DNA of 52,561 bases. It comes from Clostridiales bacterium (GTDB lineage Bacteria; Bacillota; Clostridia; Christensenellales; Aristaeellaceae). Below the pieces are notes generated by a model, which saw only the letters and a program-made list of their open reading frames with translations, did no database searches and was not told the origin of the DNA. Each line of letters begins with the position of its first letter. The stretch's first letter is position 1. The stretch lies in assembly GCA_012513645.1 (NCBI GenBank), contig JAAZBU010000045.1, positions 1-52,561 of the forward strand. The letters run 5' to 3'. Positions 7,981-17,207 of the stretch are shown here, piece after piece. The position numbers and the translations under genes are program-made.

Positions 7981-8789
7981 TGACCAGAATCACCACCGGC
8001 GCCGTGCTTCTGGTGCTGTTGTTCCTGGCCCTGTGGCTGGGCGGCTGGGTGTTTGCCGTGCTGTGGATTGCAGCAGTGTTGCTGGCGATCGGTGAGGAGT
8101 TTGCCGCGCTGACGGCAGCCGGCCACCGACCTGTCGCCTGGCCCACCTGGCTGGCATTGGTGGTCAGCATCCCGTGCTTTTTACTGCTCAGCGATACCGA
8201 GGCCATCCGCATCCTGATCGCCATGATTTTTCTTACCTTTCTGATCGTATGCGTCAATGTGCTGTTTCGCAGCGACCCCAAGTTGGTGGACATGCTGATG
8301 TCCATCCTGCCGCTGCTGTCGGTGGCGCTGCCCGGCATGTTTTTGCTGGCCATGGCCAGGCTGCCGGTCTCCCTGCAGCGCATTCTGCTGGCCCTCAGCT
8401 TTTTCGTACCCACCATGGGGGATATGGCCGCGTATTTTGTGGGCATGCGCTATGGCCGGGTCAAGCTGAACCCGGTCATCAGCCCCAAGAAAACCGTGGA
8501 GGGCGCGATTGGCGGCCTGGTTGGCAGCACGCTGACCGCCGTTGGCGTGTATGCGCTGGCGGCTGTGCTGGGCATGTCGCCTCCGGCGGTATGGCACTTC
8601 CTGGTCATTGGGCTGGTGGGCGGATTTGTCGGGCAGGTGGGTGACCTGTTTGCCTCCATTATCAAGCGCCACTGCCAAATTAAGGACTTTGGCACCATCT
8701 TTCCCGGGCACGGCGGCATGATGGACCGGCTGGATTCCATCCTGTTTGTGGCTGTGTTCATGTACACCTACTACCTGCTGTTTTTATAG
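7977..8789 (+). CDS. cdsA: Phosphatidate cytidylyltransferase (CDP-diglyceride synthase)
   Basis: CdsA activates phosphatidic acid with CTP to give CDP-diacylglycerol, the precursor of membrane phospholipids. The 270-residue protein is a string of hydrophobic helices. The family signature is split between SPKKTVEGAIGG and QVGDLFASIIKRHCQIKDFGTIFPGHGGMMDRLDS at the C-terminal end. The start ATG overlaps the uppS stop. The ORF-track start at 7893 lies deep in uppS and is rejected. Confidence 0.95.
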   Translation: MMTRITTGAVLLVLLFLALWLGGWVFAVLWIAAVLLAIGEEFAALTAAGHRPVAWPTWLALVVSIPCFLLLSDTEAIRILIAMIFLTFLIVCVNVLFRSDPKLVDMLMSILPLLSVALPGMFLLAMARLPVSLQRILLALSFFVPTMGDMAAYFVGMRYGRVKLNPVISPKKTVEGAIGGLVGSTLTAVGVYALAAVLGMSPPAVWHFLVIGLVGGFVGQVGDLFASIIKRHCQIKDFGTIFPGHGGMMDRLDSILFVAVFMYTYYLLFL

Positions 8790-8801
8790 CGAAAGGCCAT
8801 C

Positions 8802-9956
8802 ATGCGCGCCATTACCATCCTCGGCTCTTCCGGCTCCATCGGCACCCAGGCCCTGCAGGTGGTTGATCTGCACCCTGAGCGCTTTCGTGTAGCGGCGCTT
8901 TGCGCCCATAGCAATGCCGACTTGCTCTTTGAGCAGGTGCGCCGATACCGCCCCGACATGGCGGCCCTCACCGGCCCCCGGGTGCCCATCCCCGACGATT
9001 TGCAGTTTTGCCAGTGGCACTTTGGGCCCGACGCGCTGGAAAAGCTGGCGCATAGCGCCCCGGCGCAGGACGTGCTGGTCGCAGTCAGCGGCATGGTGGG
9101 CCTGCGGGCGGTGCTGGCCGCGCGGCAGGCCGGCCGGCGGGTGCTGTTAGCCAACAAGGAGGCGCTGGTCGCCGGTGGCGCGCTGGTGATGGCCCGTTGC
9201 CAGGTGTGGGGGCCGGAGGCCACCCTGCTGCCCGTGGACAGCGAGCACAGCGCTGTGTACCAATGCCTCAATGGGGCGCAGGGCAATGCCTACCGGCGCA
9301 TCATCCTCACGGCATCGGGCGGCCCATTCCGCACCTGGGATCCGGCGCGCATCCAGTTGGCCACGCCCGAGCAGGCGCTCAAGCACCCCAACTGGTCGAT
9401 GGGCGCCAAGATCACCGTTGACTCAGCAAGCATGTTCAACAAGGCGCTGGAAGTGATCGAAGCCCGCTGGCTGTTTGATGCCAGGCCGGAGCAGATTGAG
9501 GTGCTGATCCATCCGCAGAGCATCGTGCATTCGCTGGTTGAGTTTGAGGATGGCGCCGTGCTGGCCCAGTTAGGCCTGCCTGATATGCGCATCCCCATTC
9601 AGTACGCCATGAGCTACCCGCAGCGGCTGCCCAGCGGTCTTGAGGCGCTGGATCTGACGCAGATGCATCAACTAACCTTTGAGCATCCGGATGACAGCCG
9701 GTTCCCTGCGCTGACATTGGCCTATCAGGCCATGGAGGCCGGGGGTGCTGCATCAGCAGTGCTCAATGCCGCCAACGAGCAGGCCGTGGCCGCCTTTTTG
9801 GCCGGGCGCATTGCCTTTGGCGGCATATACCAAGTTGTTACGGAGACCATGCAGCGTTTAGGAAGCCCTGCGGCGGATACATTGGAAGCAGTGGAGCATG
9901 CCGACGCACATGCGCGCAGGCTTGCTGACCAGCTTGCCGCCGACATGAACACTTGA
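8802..9956 (+). CDS. dxr: 1-deoxy-D-xylulose 5-phosphate reductoisomerase
   Basis: Dxr makes 2-C-methyl-D-erythritol 4-phosphate, the committed MEP-pathway step, using NADPH and a divalent metal. The N-terminal NADPH site ITILGSSGSIGTQAL is clear. LLANKEALV, LPVDSEHSAVYQCL, LTASGGPF, the metal and substrate region HPNWSMGAKITVDSASMFNKALEVIEA, and IHPQSIVHSLVEF are all intact. The length of 384 residues is normal. It sits 12 bases after cdsA. Confidence 0.97.
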   Translation: MRAITILGSSGSIGTQALQVVDLHPERFRVAALCAHSNADLLFEQVRRYRPDMAALTGPRVPIPDDLQFCQWHFGPDALEKLAHSAPAQDVLVAVSGMVGLRAVLAARQAGRRVLLANKEALVAGGALVMARCQVWGPEATLLPVDSEHSAVYQCLNGAQGNAYRRIILTASGGPFRTWDPARIQLATPEQALKHPNWSMGAKITVDSASMFNKALEVIEARWLFDARPEQIEVLIHPQSIVHSLVEFEDGAVLAQLGLPDMRIPIQYAMSYPQRLPSGLEALDLTQMHQLTFEHPDDSRFPALTLAYQAMEAGGAASAVLNAANEQAVAAFLAGRIAFGGIYQVVTETMQRLGSPAADTLEAVEHADAHARRLADQLAADMNT

Positions 9957-9973
9957 CCTGAACAGGAGGAACT

Positions 9974-11041
9974 ATGTCCTTATTATACATTCTGGCGGCG
10001 ATCCTGATGTTTGGCATCATGATCACCGTGCATGAGGCCGGCCATTTCTTTGCGGCCCGGATGAACAAAATCCCGGTGCGTGAGTTTGCTGTTGGCTTCG
10101 GGCCCAAGCTGATCGGCTGGAAGAGCAAGAAGCACGAGACCGACTTCTCCATCCGGGCCATCCCGATGGGCGGATTCTGCGCCTTCTACGGTGAGGACGA
10201 TGGTAGCGAGGGTGCCAAGCAGGACCCCAGGAGCTTTGGCAACCACAGCGCCTGGAAACGGCTGCTGACCATTTTGGCTGGGCCGGTGATGAACATGCTG
10301 CTGGCCTTTCTGGTGGCAATCGCCTTTTTCCTGCTCAGCGGTGTTCCCACGGTGACGGGGCCTTCCGTCACCACGGTGCAGACGGTCAACGCCAACAGCC
10401 CGGCCGAGCTGGCGGGGCTTCAGCCCTACGATGTCATCGTGTCCATCGATGGGCAGGCGATCACCAACAATGTGACCGAAGCCATCAACCGCGCCACGCA
10501 GGACGGGCCGGTCGAGCTGAGCATGGTGGTGGAGCGGCCGGGCAAGGGGCAGATGACGCTGAGCGTGACCCCGCTGTACAACCAGGCCGAGCGCAGGTAT
10601 ATGATGGGCGTCAACCTGCTGACCAATACGCCGCAGGAGTGGCGCACCGTCGGCCTGGGGGAGACGATTGCGGCCGCATTTCACATGTGCGTGGACGCAG
10701 GCCGATCCATTCTGGAAGCACTTAACAACCTGATTTTCCGCGGCCAGGGCGCGGGGGAGATCACCGGCTTTGTGGGCGTGACACAGACCATCGTTACCAC
10801 CACCCAGCAGTCTCAGCTGCCCGGCTACCTGTACCTGATGTGCCTCATTTCGGTCAACCTGGGGCTGTTCAACCTGCTGCCGATCCCCGGGCTGGATGGC
10901 AGCCGCATCCTCTTCCTGTTGGTGGAGGCGGTGCGCGGCAAGCCCTTCAAAAAGGAAGGCTATGTGCATGCCATCGGCATGCTGCTGCTGTTTGCGCTGA
11001 TGATCTGGATTAACATCCGCGACATCCTGAGGTTATTCTGA
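9974..11041 (+). CDS. rseP: Site-2 protease, RseP/RasP family
   Basis: An intramembrane zinc metalloprotease that cleaves anti-sigma factors and leftover signal peptides. The zinc motif HEAGH lies in the first helix at about residues 17-23, and the third ligand motif NLLPIPGLDGSRI is near the C-terminus. A PDZ domain with VNANSPAELAGLQPYDVIVSIDG lies between (about residues 130-200). The length of 355 residues fits. The strong AGGAGG site sets the start. Its place between dxr and ispG matches many Firmicutes. Confidence 0.95.
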   Translation: MSLLYILAAILMFGIMITVHEAGHFFAARMNKIPVREFAVGFGPKLIGWKSKKHETDFSIRAIPMGGFCAFYGEDDGSEGAKQDPRSFGNHSAWKRLLTILAGPVMNMLLAFLVAIAFFLLSGVPTVTGPSVTTVQTVNANSPAELAGLQPYDVIVSIDGQAITNNVTEAINRATQDGPVELSMVVERPGKGQMTLSVTPLYNQAERRYMMGVNLLTNTPQEWRTVGLGETIAAAFHMCVDAGRSILEALNNLIFRGQGAGEITGFVGVTQTIVTTTQQSQLPGYLYLMCLISVNLGLFNLLPIPGLDGSRILFLLVEAVRGKPFKKEGYVHAIGMLLLFALMIWINIRDILRLF

Positions 11042-12114
11042 TGGGCGAAAAGAAGACGGTATTTGCCGGCAGCCTGGCCATTGGCGGCAGGCACCCGGTC
11101 AGCATACAAACCATGACCAACACCCCCACGGAAGATGTGGCCGCCACCTCCATGCAAATCGCTCAACTGGCCGAAGCGGGCGCCCAGCTGGTGCGTGTAT
11201 CCGTGTACAGCCAGGAGTGCGCCGCGGCCGTGCGCAGCCTGGTGGACAAAAGCCCTGTGCCCCTGGCAGCCGATGTTCATTTTGACCACCTGCTTGCCAT
11301 TGCCGCGGTGGAAAACGGCATCAGCAAGCTGCGCATCAACCCCGGGAACATTGGCGATGAGCGGAAGGTGGCCATGCTGGCCGACTGCGCCAGAACACAC
11401 CGCGTGCCCATCCGTGTCGGGGTGAACTCCGGGTCGCTGCCCAAGGACCTTGTGGCGCAGCACGGTGGCCCAAGCGCGCAATCCATGGTGGCGGCGGCTG
11501 AACGCCACATCCGCCTGCTGGAGCAGGCCGGCTTTGACGACATCGTGATATCGCTCAAGGCAAGCGACGTGCGCCTGACGGTGGAGGCCTACCGCCTGGC
11601 GGACAAACAGTTTGACTACCCCCTGCATGTCGGCGTGACAGAGGCAGGGCTGCCCGGCCAGGGCACCATCAAATCTGCCATCGGCATTGGCGCCCTTTTG
11701 CTGGACGGCATCGGGAACACCGTGCGCGTTTCCCTGACCGGCTCGCCCCTGGCGGAGCCCAAGGCCGCGCGGGATATCCTGCGGGCGATCGGCCTGGTCG
11801 GCGCGGTGCAGCTGATTGCCTGCCCCACCTGCGGACGCACCCAGGTGGATGTGGAGGGCATTGCCCGGGAGGTGGAGCAGCGCACGGCGGATATCACCCA
11901 GCCCATCAAGGTGGCCGTCATGGGCTGCGTGGTGAACGGCCCGGGTGAAGCACAGGAGGCAAATGTGGCCTACTGCGGGGGCAAGGACGTGGGCGCCCTG
12001 TATGTGGACGGCCAGTTTGTGCGCAAGGTGACCGAGCACCCGGCGGACGAGATCGTGTCGGCCGTCCGGGACTACCTGGCCCGACAGGCGGGCCACACGG
12101 AGGCAGGACATTGA
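11041..12114 (+). CDS. ispG: 4-hydroxy-3-methylbut-2-en-1-yl diphosphate synthase
   Basis: IspG (GcpE) is the iron-sulfur enzyme that makes HMBPP late in the MEP pathway. N-terminal motifs include VSIQTMTNTPTEDV. The three cluster Cys are visible in CPTCGRT and GCVVNGPGEA. The length of 357 residues fits the short bacterial form. Its ATG overlaps the rseP stop by one base (TGATG), and its stop overlaps the TTG start of polC. With dxr and uppS it puts part of C55 carrier supply in one transcript. Confidence 0.97.
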   Translation: MGEKKTVFAGSLAIGGRHPVSIQTMTNTPTEDVAATSMQIAQLAEAGAQLVRVSVYSQECAAAVRSLVDKSPVPLAADVHFDHLLAIAAVENGISKLRINPGNIGDERKVAMLADCARTHRVPIRVGVNSGSLPKDLVAQHGGPSAQSMVAAAERHIRLLEQAGFDDIVISLKASDVRLTVEAYRLADKQFDYPLHVGVTEAGLPGQGTIKSAIGIGALLLDGIGNTVRVSLTGSPLAEPKAARDILRAIGLVGAVQLIACPTCGRTQVDVEGIAREVEQRTADITQPIKVAVMGCVVNGPGEAQEANVAYCGGKDVGALYVDGQFVRKVTEHPADEIVSAVRDYLARQAGHTEAGH

Positions 12115-15100
12115 CCTATGACAGCCTGATCGCGGCGATAGAGGCGGAGGTGCCGGCGCTGTCCGGCAAACTGCACTTTGAACAGGCGCGCTATGATGCG
12201 GACAGTCGGCGGGCCTATTTGTCGTTTCTGGCAGATACCTTGGTGGGCAACGAGCCGTTTCAGGCCATCAGAAGGGTGCTTGTCAAGGCGTTTCCCGGCA
12301 TACGCATTTCTTTGCGTGTGGCCTCTCCCTCCCTGGCGCCTGATTTTTTAAGCCGGCCTGCTGAATATGCCGCCCTGTTAACGGCCATCATTGGCCGCTC
12401 GCACCCGGCGGCTATTTCCTGGATGCCGGAAACACGCTTCTTACCCGAGGACGAGGCGCTGGTGCTGGAGCTGCCGGACGACTTTTCGCTGAGCTACTTT
12501 CAAAAGCAGGATGTGAGCCGCCTGTTGGCCACCGCCGTGCAGGACATCTTCCGCATTTCCCCGCCCATCGTGATGCGGCTGCGTGACGATGTAGAGAAGC
12601 GGCTCAAGCGCATCCGCGAGGATCGGGAGGCCCAGGCCGCCCTGCGGGTTCAGGAGCAGTCACAACCTGAAACAGGGCAGAGCAAAGAGCAGCCTTCCGC
12701 CCCCGCCAAGGAAAAGAAGAAGGCCAAGCGCATCAAGGGCAGCGCCATTGCCGAGCAGCCTGTGGCCATCAATGGGCTGACAGAGCTATCCGGCCGGGTG
12801 ACTGTAGCCGGCCGTGTGGTCAATGTGGAGCGGCGCGACATCCCCGGCAAGGAGATGGTGCTGCTCAGTTTTGTGCTGACTGACTATACCGATTCCATCC
12901 ACTGCAAGATCTTCCTGCGTTACCGCAACGGCCGCTATGGCAACAATGGCGGCGCCGATGCGGCCCCTCCTACAACTGAGGAGATCCGTCAGCTGGAGGA
13001 TATCGTCGCACAGATTACAGCCAGCAAGGGGCTGAAGGTGCGCGGGGTGTGCCAGTACGATACCTACAGCAAATGCCTGGTATTGATGGCGCAGGATATC
13101 TCGGTGCACGAGATTGCCCGGCGCAAGGACACCGCCGAGCACAAGCGCGTGGAACTGCACGCCCATACGCAGATGAGCGTGATGGATGGCACCGTGTCGG
13201 CAGCCGACCTGATTGCCAAAGCGGCAAAATGGGGGCATGAGGCCATTGCCATCACCGATCACGGTGTGGTGCAGGCCTACCCCGAGGCCTTCTCCGCCGC
13301 CCGGGCCAATAAGATCAAACTGATCCCCGGCCTGGAAGGCTATATGATCGACAGCACTCCCATCGTGCGCCATGCCACCAATCGCCCCATTGACGATCCC
13401 ATCGTGGTGCTGGACTTTGAAACCACGGGGCTCAATACCAGCCAGGACCGCATCATCGAAATCGGCGCGGTCAAGCTGCAAAGCGGCCAGGTGCAGGATA
13501 CCTTTTCCATGATGGTCAACCCCGGCTTCCCTTTGCCGCCCAAGATCACCGAGATTACCGGCATTGCCGACCACATGCTGCTGGATGCGCCCAGCGCCGA
13601 GCAGGCATTGCCCAAGCTGCTTGAGTTTATTGGCGAGTGCCCGTTGGCTGCTCACAACGCCTCCTTTGACGTAGCCATCCTCAACAGCGAGATGGCCCGC
13701 CAGGGGAAGAAGCAGCGGTTCACGCAGATTGATACGCTTTTTTTCGCGCAGAAGCTGTACCCCGAGCTCAAGCGCTTTCGCCTCAATGCCGTGTGCAAGC
13801 ACCTGGGGGTATCGCTTAAAAATGCGCACCGCGCCGTATTCGATGCGACCGCCACGGCCCAGATCCTGGCAAAAATGCTGGAGGAGGCCAAGAGCCGGGG
13901 CGCCGTCAACTTGAACGAGATAGACGAGCATGTGACCGGCTATACCAAGAGCATTGACCGGCACGTGATTTTGCTGGCTACCTCCCAGCAGGGCCTGCAA
14001 AACATCAACCGCCTGGTCACGCTGTCGCACCTGAAGCACTTTTACTACGTGCCCAAGATACCGCGCGACAGGATAGAAACCTATCGCGAGGGGCTGTTGG
14101 TGGGCTCTGCGTGCAGCAATGGCGAGGTGTTTCAGGCCATACTGGCCGGCACGCCCGAGGACCAGCTGGAGGAAATCGCCCGCTTCTACGATTACCTGGA
14201 GGTTCAGCCGGTTGAGAACAACCGGCTGCTGGTGACCCGGGGGCTGGTGGGCGACGCGGCAGAACTGGAGGCCATCAATCGGCGCATCATTGCGCTAGGA
14301 GAAAAGCTGTCCATCCCCGTGGTGGCGACCGGCGACAGCCACTACCTGGAGCCCGAGGACGGTGCCTTCCGCGCCATTTTGCACCATAGCCAGCACAATG
14401 AGTATGCCGATGAGCTGCCCAAGGCGCACCTGCGCACCACCGATGAGATGCTCGAGGCCTTCTCCTGGCTGCCGGCGGACAAGGCGCGGGAAATTGTCAT
14501 CGACAACCCGCAGGCCATTGCGCAGCGCATTGGCGATATCTCCCTGTACCCCAAGCACCCGGACAACCTCACCACCTTTTCGCCTGTATGGGAAACGGCC
14601 AACGAGGATATTCGCAACATGGCCACGGACAGGGCACGCGAACTGTACGGGGATGTGCTGCCCGAGCTGGTGCAAAAGCGCCTGGACAAGGAGCTTACAT
14701 CCATCATCGGCTATGGCTATGCCACACTGTACAGCATCGCCAACAAGCTGGTCTCCAAGTCCCTTGAGGATGGCTACCTGGTGGGCAGCCGCGGCTCGGT
14801 CGGCTCCTCGCTGGTGGCCACGCTCTGCGGCATCACCGAGGTGAACCCCTTGCCGCCGCACTACCGCTGTGCGGCCTGCCGGACGGTCGATTTTGATGTG
14901 CCCGAGGGCTATACCGTAGGCATAGACTTGCCGGATAAATCCTGTGTCCATTGCGGGCAGAAGCTGATCAAAGACGGCTTTGACATCCCCTTTGAGGTGT
15001 TCCTGGGGTTCAAGGGCGACAAGGTGCCCGATATTGACCTCAACTTCTCCGGCGAATACCAGTCCACCGCCCACGCCTATGTGGAGGAGCTGTTTGGCAA

Positions 15101-16457
15101 GGGGTATGTATACCGCGCCGGCACGATTGGCACCCTGCAGGAAAAAACAGCCTTCGGCCTCGTGCTCAAATACATGGAGGACAAGGGCAAAACCTTTTCC
15201 GACGCCGAAAAGAGCAGGCTGGCGCTGGGCTGCGTTGGGGTGAAGCGCACCACCGGCCAGCACCCGGGCGGCATTGTGGTGCTGCCCAAGGAGTATGAGA
15301 TCACGCAGTTTACCGCCGTGCAGCACCCCTCTGATGACGCTAGCAAGGGCGTGGTGACTACGCACTACGACTTTGGTTCCATGCACGATATTCTGGTTAA
15401 GCTGGATATCTTGGGGCATGATGACCCCACCATGATCCACATGATGGAGCGGCTGTCGGGCGTGCCATATTACGATGTGCCGCTGGACGACAAGCAGTCC
15501 ATGTCCCTGTTTCGGTCGCCCGAAGCCCTGGGCGTGACGGCGGAGCAGATAGGCTGCCAGACGGGCACGCTGGGTGTGCCTGAGTTTGGCACCTCTTTTG
15601 TGCGTCAAATGCTGATGGATACGCAGCCCACCACCATGGAGGAGCTGATCCGCATCTCCGGCCTGTCCCACGGTACCGACGTGTGGCTGGGGAACGCCAA
15701 AGACCTGATAGACTCCGGCACGGCCACCTTGCTGCACTGCATCTGCACCCGTGACGACATCATGAATACCCTCATTCAGCGCGGCGTGGCCGAGAAGACG
15801 GCCTTTGACGCCATGGAAAGCGTGCGCAAGGGCAAGGGCCTCAAGCCGGACATGGAGGCGGCCATGCGCGAAAAAGGCCTGGAGGAGTGGTTTATCAACA
15901 GCTGCAACAAGATTGCCTACATGTTTCCCAAGGGGCACGCCGTGGCCTATGTCACCATGGCGCTGCGCGTGGCGTGGTACAAGGTGCACTGGCCGCTGCA
16001 ATACTACGCGGCCTACTTTACCATCCGCTCGGTCGGCTTTGATGCGCGCACCATGACGCGGCCACTCGCCCATATCCGCACCATGCTAAGCGACCTCAAC
16101 GCCATGGACACCAAGGATTTGAGCGGAACACAAAAGGATGAGATCGTTGCGCTGGAGGTGGTGCTGGAGATGCTGTCCCGCGGATTTGCCTTCCTGCCGC
16201 CCGACCTGTACCTGAGCGACGCCTCCGAGTTTTTAATTGAAGGTAACGGCCTGCGCGTACCGCTGGCCTCGCTCAGCGGCTTCGGTAAGGCCGCCGCCCA
16301 GAGCATTGTTGAGGCGCGGTCCGACCCCTTTGTGTCCATCGAAGACCTGCGCAAGCGCACCAGCATCAACACCAGCGGCATTGACATGCTGCGTGAGGCC
16401 GGCGCGCTGAGGGACCTTTCCGACACCAATCAGGTGGACTTCTTCTCGCTGCTGTAG
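12111..16457 (+). CDS. polC: DNA polymerase III, PolC-type alpha subunit
   Basis: PolC is the replicative polymerase of low-GC and related Gram-positives, with its own proofreading exonuclease. Domains in order: N-terminal regions (1-220); OB fold (about 225-340); PHP domain from HAHTQMSVMDG (about 349), split by a DEDDh exonuclease with VLDFETTGLNTSQDRIIEIGAV (about 434-600); the polymerase palm with GSRGSVGSS (about 891), a Zn-like pair CAAC and CVHC, and DIDLNFSGEYQ (about 975); then a C-terminal HhH region. The 1448 residues match B. subtilis PolC closely. It starts at TTG 12111 with GGAGG 7 bases upstream; the nearby ATG is out of frame. Confidence 0.98.
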   Translation: MTYDSLIAAIEAEVPALSGKLHFEQARYDADSRRAYLSFLADTLVGNEPFQAIRRVLVKAFPGIRISLRVASPSLAPDFLSRPAEYAALLTAIIGRSHPAAISWMPETRFLPEDEALVLELPDDFSLSYFQKQDVSRLLATAVQDIFRISPPIVMRLRDDVEKRLKRIREDREAQAALRVQEQSQPETGQSKEQPSAPAKEKKKAKRIKGSAIAEQPVAINGLTELSGRVTVAGRVVNVERRDIPGKEMVLLSFVLTDYTDSIHCKIFLRYRNGRYGNNGGADAAPPTTEEIRQLEDIVAQITASKGLKVRGVCQYDTYSKCLVLMAQDISVHEIARRKDTAEHKRVELHAHTQMSVMDGTVSAADLIAKAAKWGHEAIAITDHGVVQAYPEAFSAARANKIKLIPGLEGYMIDSTPIVRHATNRPIDDPIVVLDFETTGLNTSQDRIIEIGAVKLQSGQVQDTFSMMVNPGFPLPPKITEITGIADHMLLDAPSAEQALPKLLEFIGECPLAAHNASFDVAILNSEMARQGKKQRFTQIDTLFFAQKLYPELKRFRLNAVCKHLGVSLKNAHRAVFDATATAQILAKMLEEAKSRGAVNLNEIDEHVTGYTKSIDRHVILLATSQQGLQNINRLVTLSHLKHFYYVPKIPRDRIETYREGLLVGSACSNGEVFQAILAGTPEDQLEEIARFYDYLEVQPVENNRLLVTRGLVGDAAELEAINRRIIALGEKLSIPVVATGDSHYLEPEDGAFRAILHHSQHNEYADELPKAHLRTTDEMLEAFSWLPADKAREIVIDNPQAIAQRIGDISLYPKHPDNLTTFSPVWETANEDIRNMATDRARELYGDVLPELVQKRLDKELTSIIGYGYATLYSIANKLVSKSLEDGYLVGSRGSVGSSLVATLCGITEVNPLPPHYRCAACRTVDFDVPEGYTVGIDLPDKSCVHCGQKLIKDGFDIPFEVFLGFKGDKVPDIDLNFSGEYQSTAHAYVEELFGKGYVYRAGTIGTLQEKTAFGLVLKYMEDKGKTFSDAEKSRLALGCVGVKRTTGQHPGGIVVLPKEYEITQFTAVQHPSDDASKGVVTTHYDFGSMHDILVKLDILGHDDPTMIHMMERLSGVPYYDVPLDDKQSMSLFRSPEALGVTAEQIGCQTGTLGVPEFGTSFVRQMLMDTQPTTMEELIRISGLSHGTDVWLGNAKDLIDSGTATLLHCICTRDDIMNTLIQRGVAEKTAFDAMESVRKGKGLKPDMEAAMREKGLEEWFINSCNKIAYMFPKGHAVAYVTMALRVAWYKVHWPLQYYAAYFTIRSVGFDARTMTRPLAHIRTMLSDLNAMDTKDLSGTQKDEIVALEVVLEMLSRGFAFLPPDLYLSDASEFLIEGNGLRVPLASLSGFGKAAAQSIVEARSDPFVSIEDLRKRTSINTSGIDMLREAGALRDLSDTNQVDFFSLL

Positions 16458-16538
16458 GCCGCAAGGCAGCCAACGATACCCAAATGCCTTCCAAAGGCAT
16501 GGGTTTGTGCACAGAATGCGTTAAATTGCCATGAAATG

Positions 16539-16568
16539 ACGGCGTTTTACTTGTCACGCCGTTTTTTC
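16539..16568 (+). terminator. Terminator after polC
   Basis: The stem ACGGCGT (16539-16545) and ACGCCGT (16556-16562), with a 10-base loop, is followed by six T. It closes the frr-polC operon. A weaker hairpin, ATGCCTT-CCA-AAGGCAT, lies nearer the polC stop at about 16483-16500. The main stem also holds the -35 box of the next promoter. Confidence 0.85.
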
Positions 16569-16579
16569 TATGGTATACT
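16551..16579 (+). promoter_or_regulatory. Promoter of the rimP-nusA-infB operon
   Basis: TTGTCA (16551-16556), a 17-base spacer and TATACT (16574-16579) form a good sigma-A promoter. The -35 box falls in the loop and 3' arm of the polC terminator and the spacer covers its T-run. Transcription would start near 16586, leaving a leader of about 125 bases before rimP. Confidence 0.8.
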
Positions 16580-16615
16580 CTCCCCGTATTTCAATGAGGA
16601 AAGAAGGGTTTGTCG

Positions 16616-16696
16616 AAGAGTGGGAGCTGCGTTGGAGGAGGGTCAGTGCGTCAGGCACAGATCTTTTTCTGGAACGCAGTGAATGCCCGCTTTTTG
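16616..16696 (+). promoter_or_regulatory. Leader hairpin before rimP, candidate NusA-responsive attenuator
   Basis: AAGAGTGGG (16616-16624) can pair over 9 positions with CCCGCTTTT (16686-16694), and inside it CTGCGTT (16627-16633) pairs with AACGCAG (16673-16679). A U-run follows the outer stem. The large loop holds a smaller hairpin, GTGC-GTCAG-GCAC, followed by a T-rich stretch. The structure ends 14 bases before the rimP start. B. subtilis is known to control the rimP-nusA operon by NusA-stimulated termination in the leader, so I infer a similar attenuator here. Confidence 0.55.
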
Positions 16697-16709
16697 TATT
16701 GCAAAGAGA

Positions 16710-17207
16710 ATGGCAAAAGATAGCGGAAAGATCAGCATCAAGAAGGTCTGCGCCGGGCTGGCGGAAGAGTTGGGCTACGAACTGGTGGACGCGGGCTTTG
16801 AAAAGGAAGGCGGCAGCCAATACCTGCGCATCTATCTGGACAATGAGAAGGGCATCACGCTGAGTGACTGCGAGGCCTACCACCGCAGGGTGCAGCCGCT
16901 GCTGGAGGATGTGGAGTACGACTTCCTGGAGGTATCCTCCCCGGGCATCGACCGCCCCATCCGCACCGCGGCATATGCGCAAAAGGCGGTAGGGTCGCTG
17001 GTGGAGATCCGGCTGTATCAGCCGCTGGATGGCCAGAAGGCCTTTACAGGCATCTTTGGGGGCCTGGATGACCAGGGCTATCACCTGACGGTGGGGGACA
17101 GGCAGCTGACCTTCCCGGTAAAGAGCGTGGCCGTGGCCAAGAGAACCATCGACCTGGACGAAGCGCTTGCTGCGCAGGCGGATGAGATAGAGGAGGAAGA
17201 CACATGA
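16710..17207 (+). CDS. rimP: Ribosome maturation factor RimP
   Basis: RimP helps assemble the 30S subunit. The N-terminal domain has LAEELGYELVDAGFEKEGGSQYLRIYLDNEKGITLSDCEAYHR, and the central motif DFLEVSSPGIDRP is diagnostic. A C-terminal SH3-like domain follows. I chose ATG 16710 (165 residues) because the upstream ATG at 16683 lies inside the leader hairpin and lacks a ribosome site; the site at 16710 is also weak. The stop overlaps the nusA start (ATGA). Confidence 0.93.
   Translation: MAKDSGKISIKKVCAGLAEELGYELVDAGFEKEGGSQYLRIYLDNEKGITLSDCEAYHRRVQPLLEDVEYDFLEVSSPGIDRPIRTAAYAQKAVGSLVEIRLYQPLDGQKAFTGIFGGLDDQGYHLTVGDRQLTFPVKSVAVAKRTIDLDEALAAQADEIEEEDT

Noticed and set aside
14295-16073. 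592-codon minus-strand ORF over polC
   Set aside because: Antisense of the PolC polymerase domain; His/Gly/Gln-rich translation without motif, typical of a GC-rich shadow frame.
16683-16710. Upstream ATG as the rimP start
   Set aside because: It lies inside the leader hairpin and has no ribosome site; the family N-terminus fits ATG 16710.
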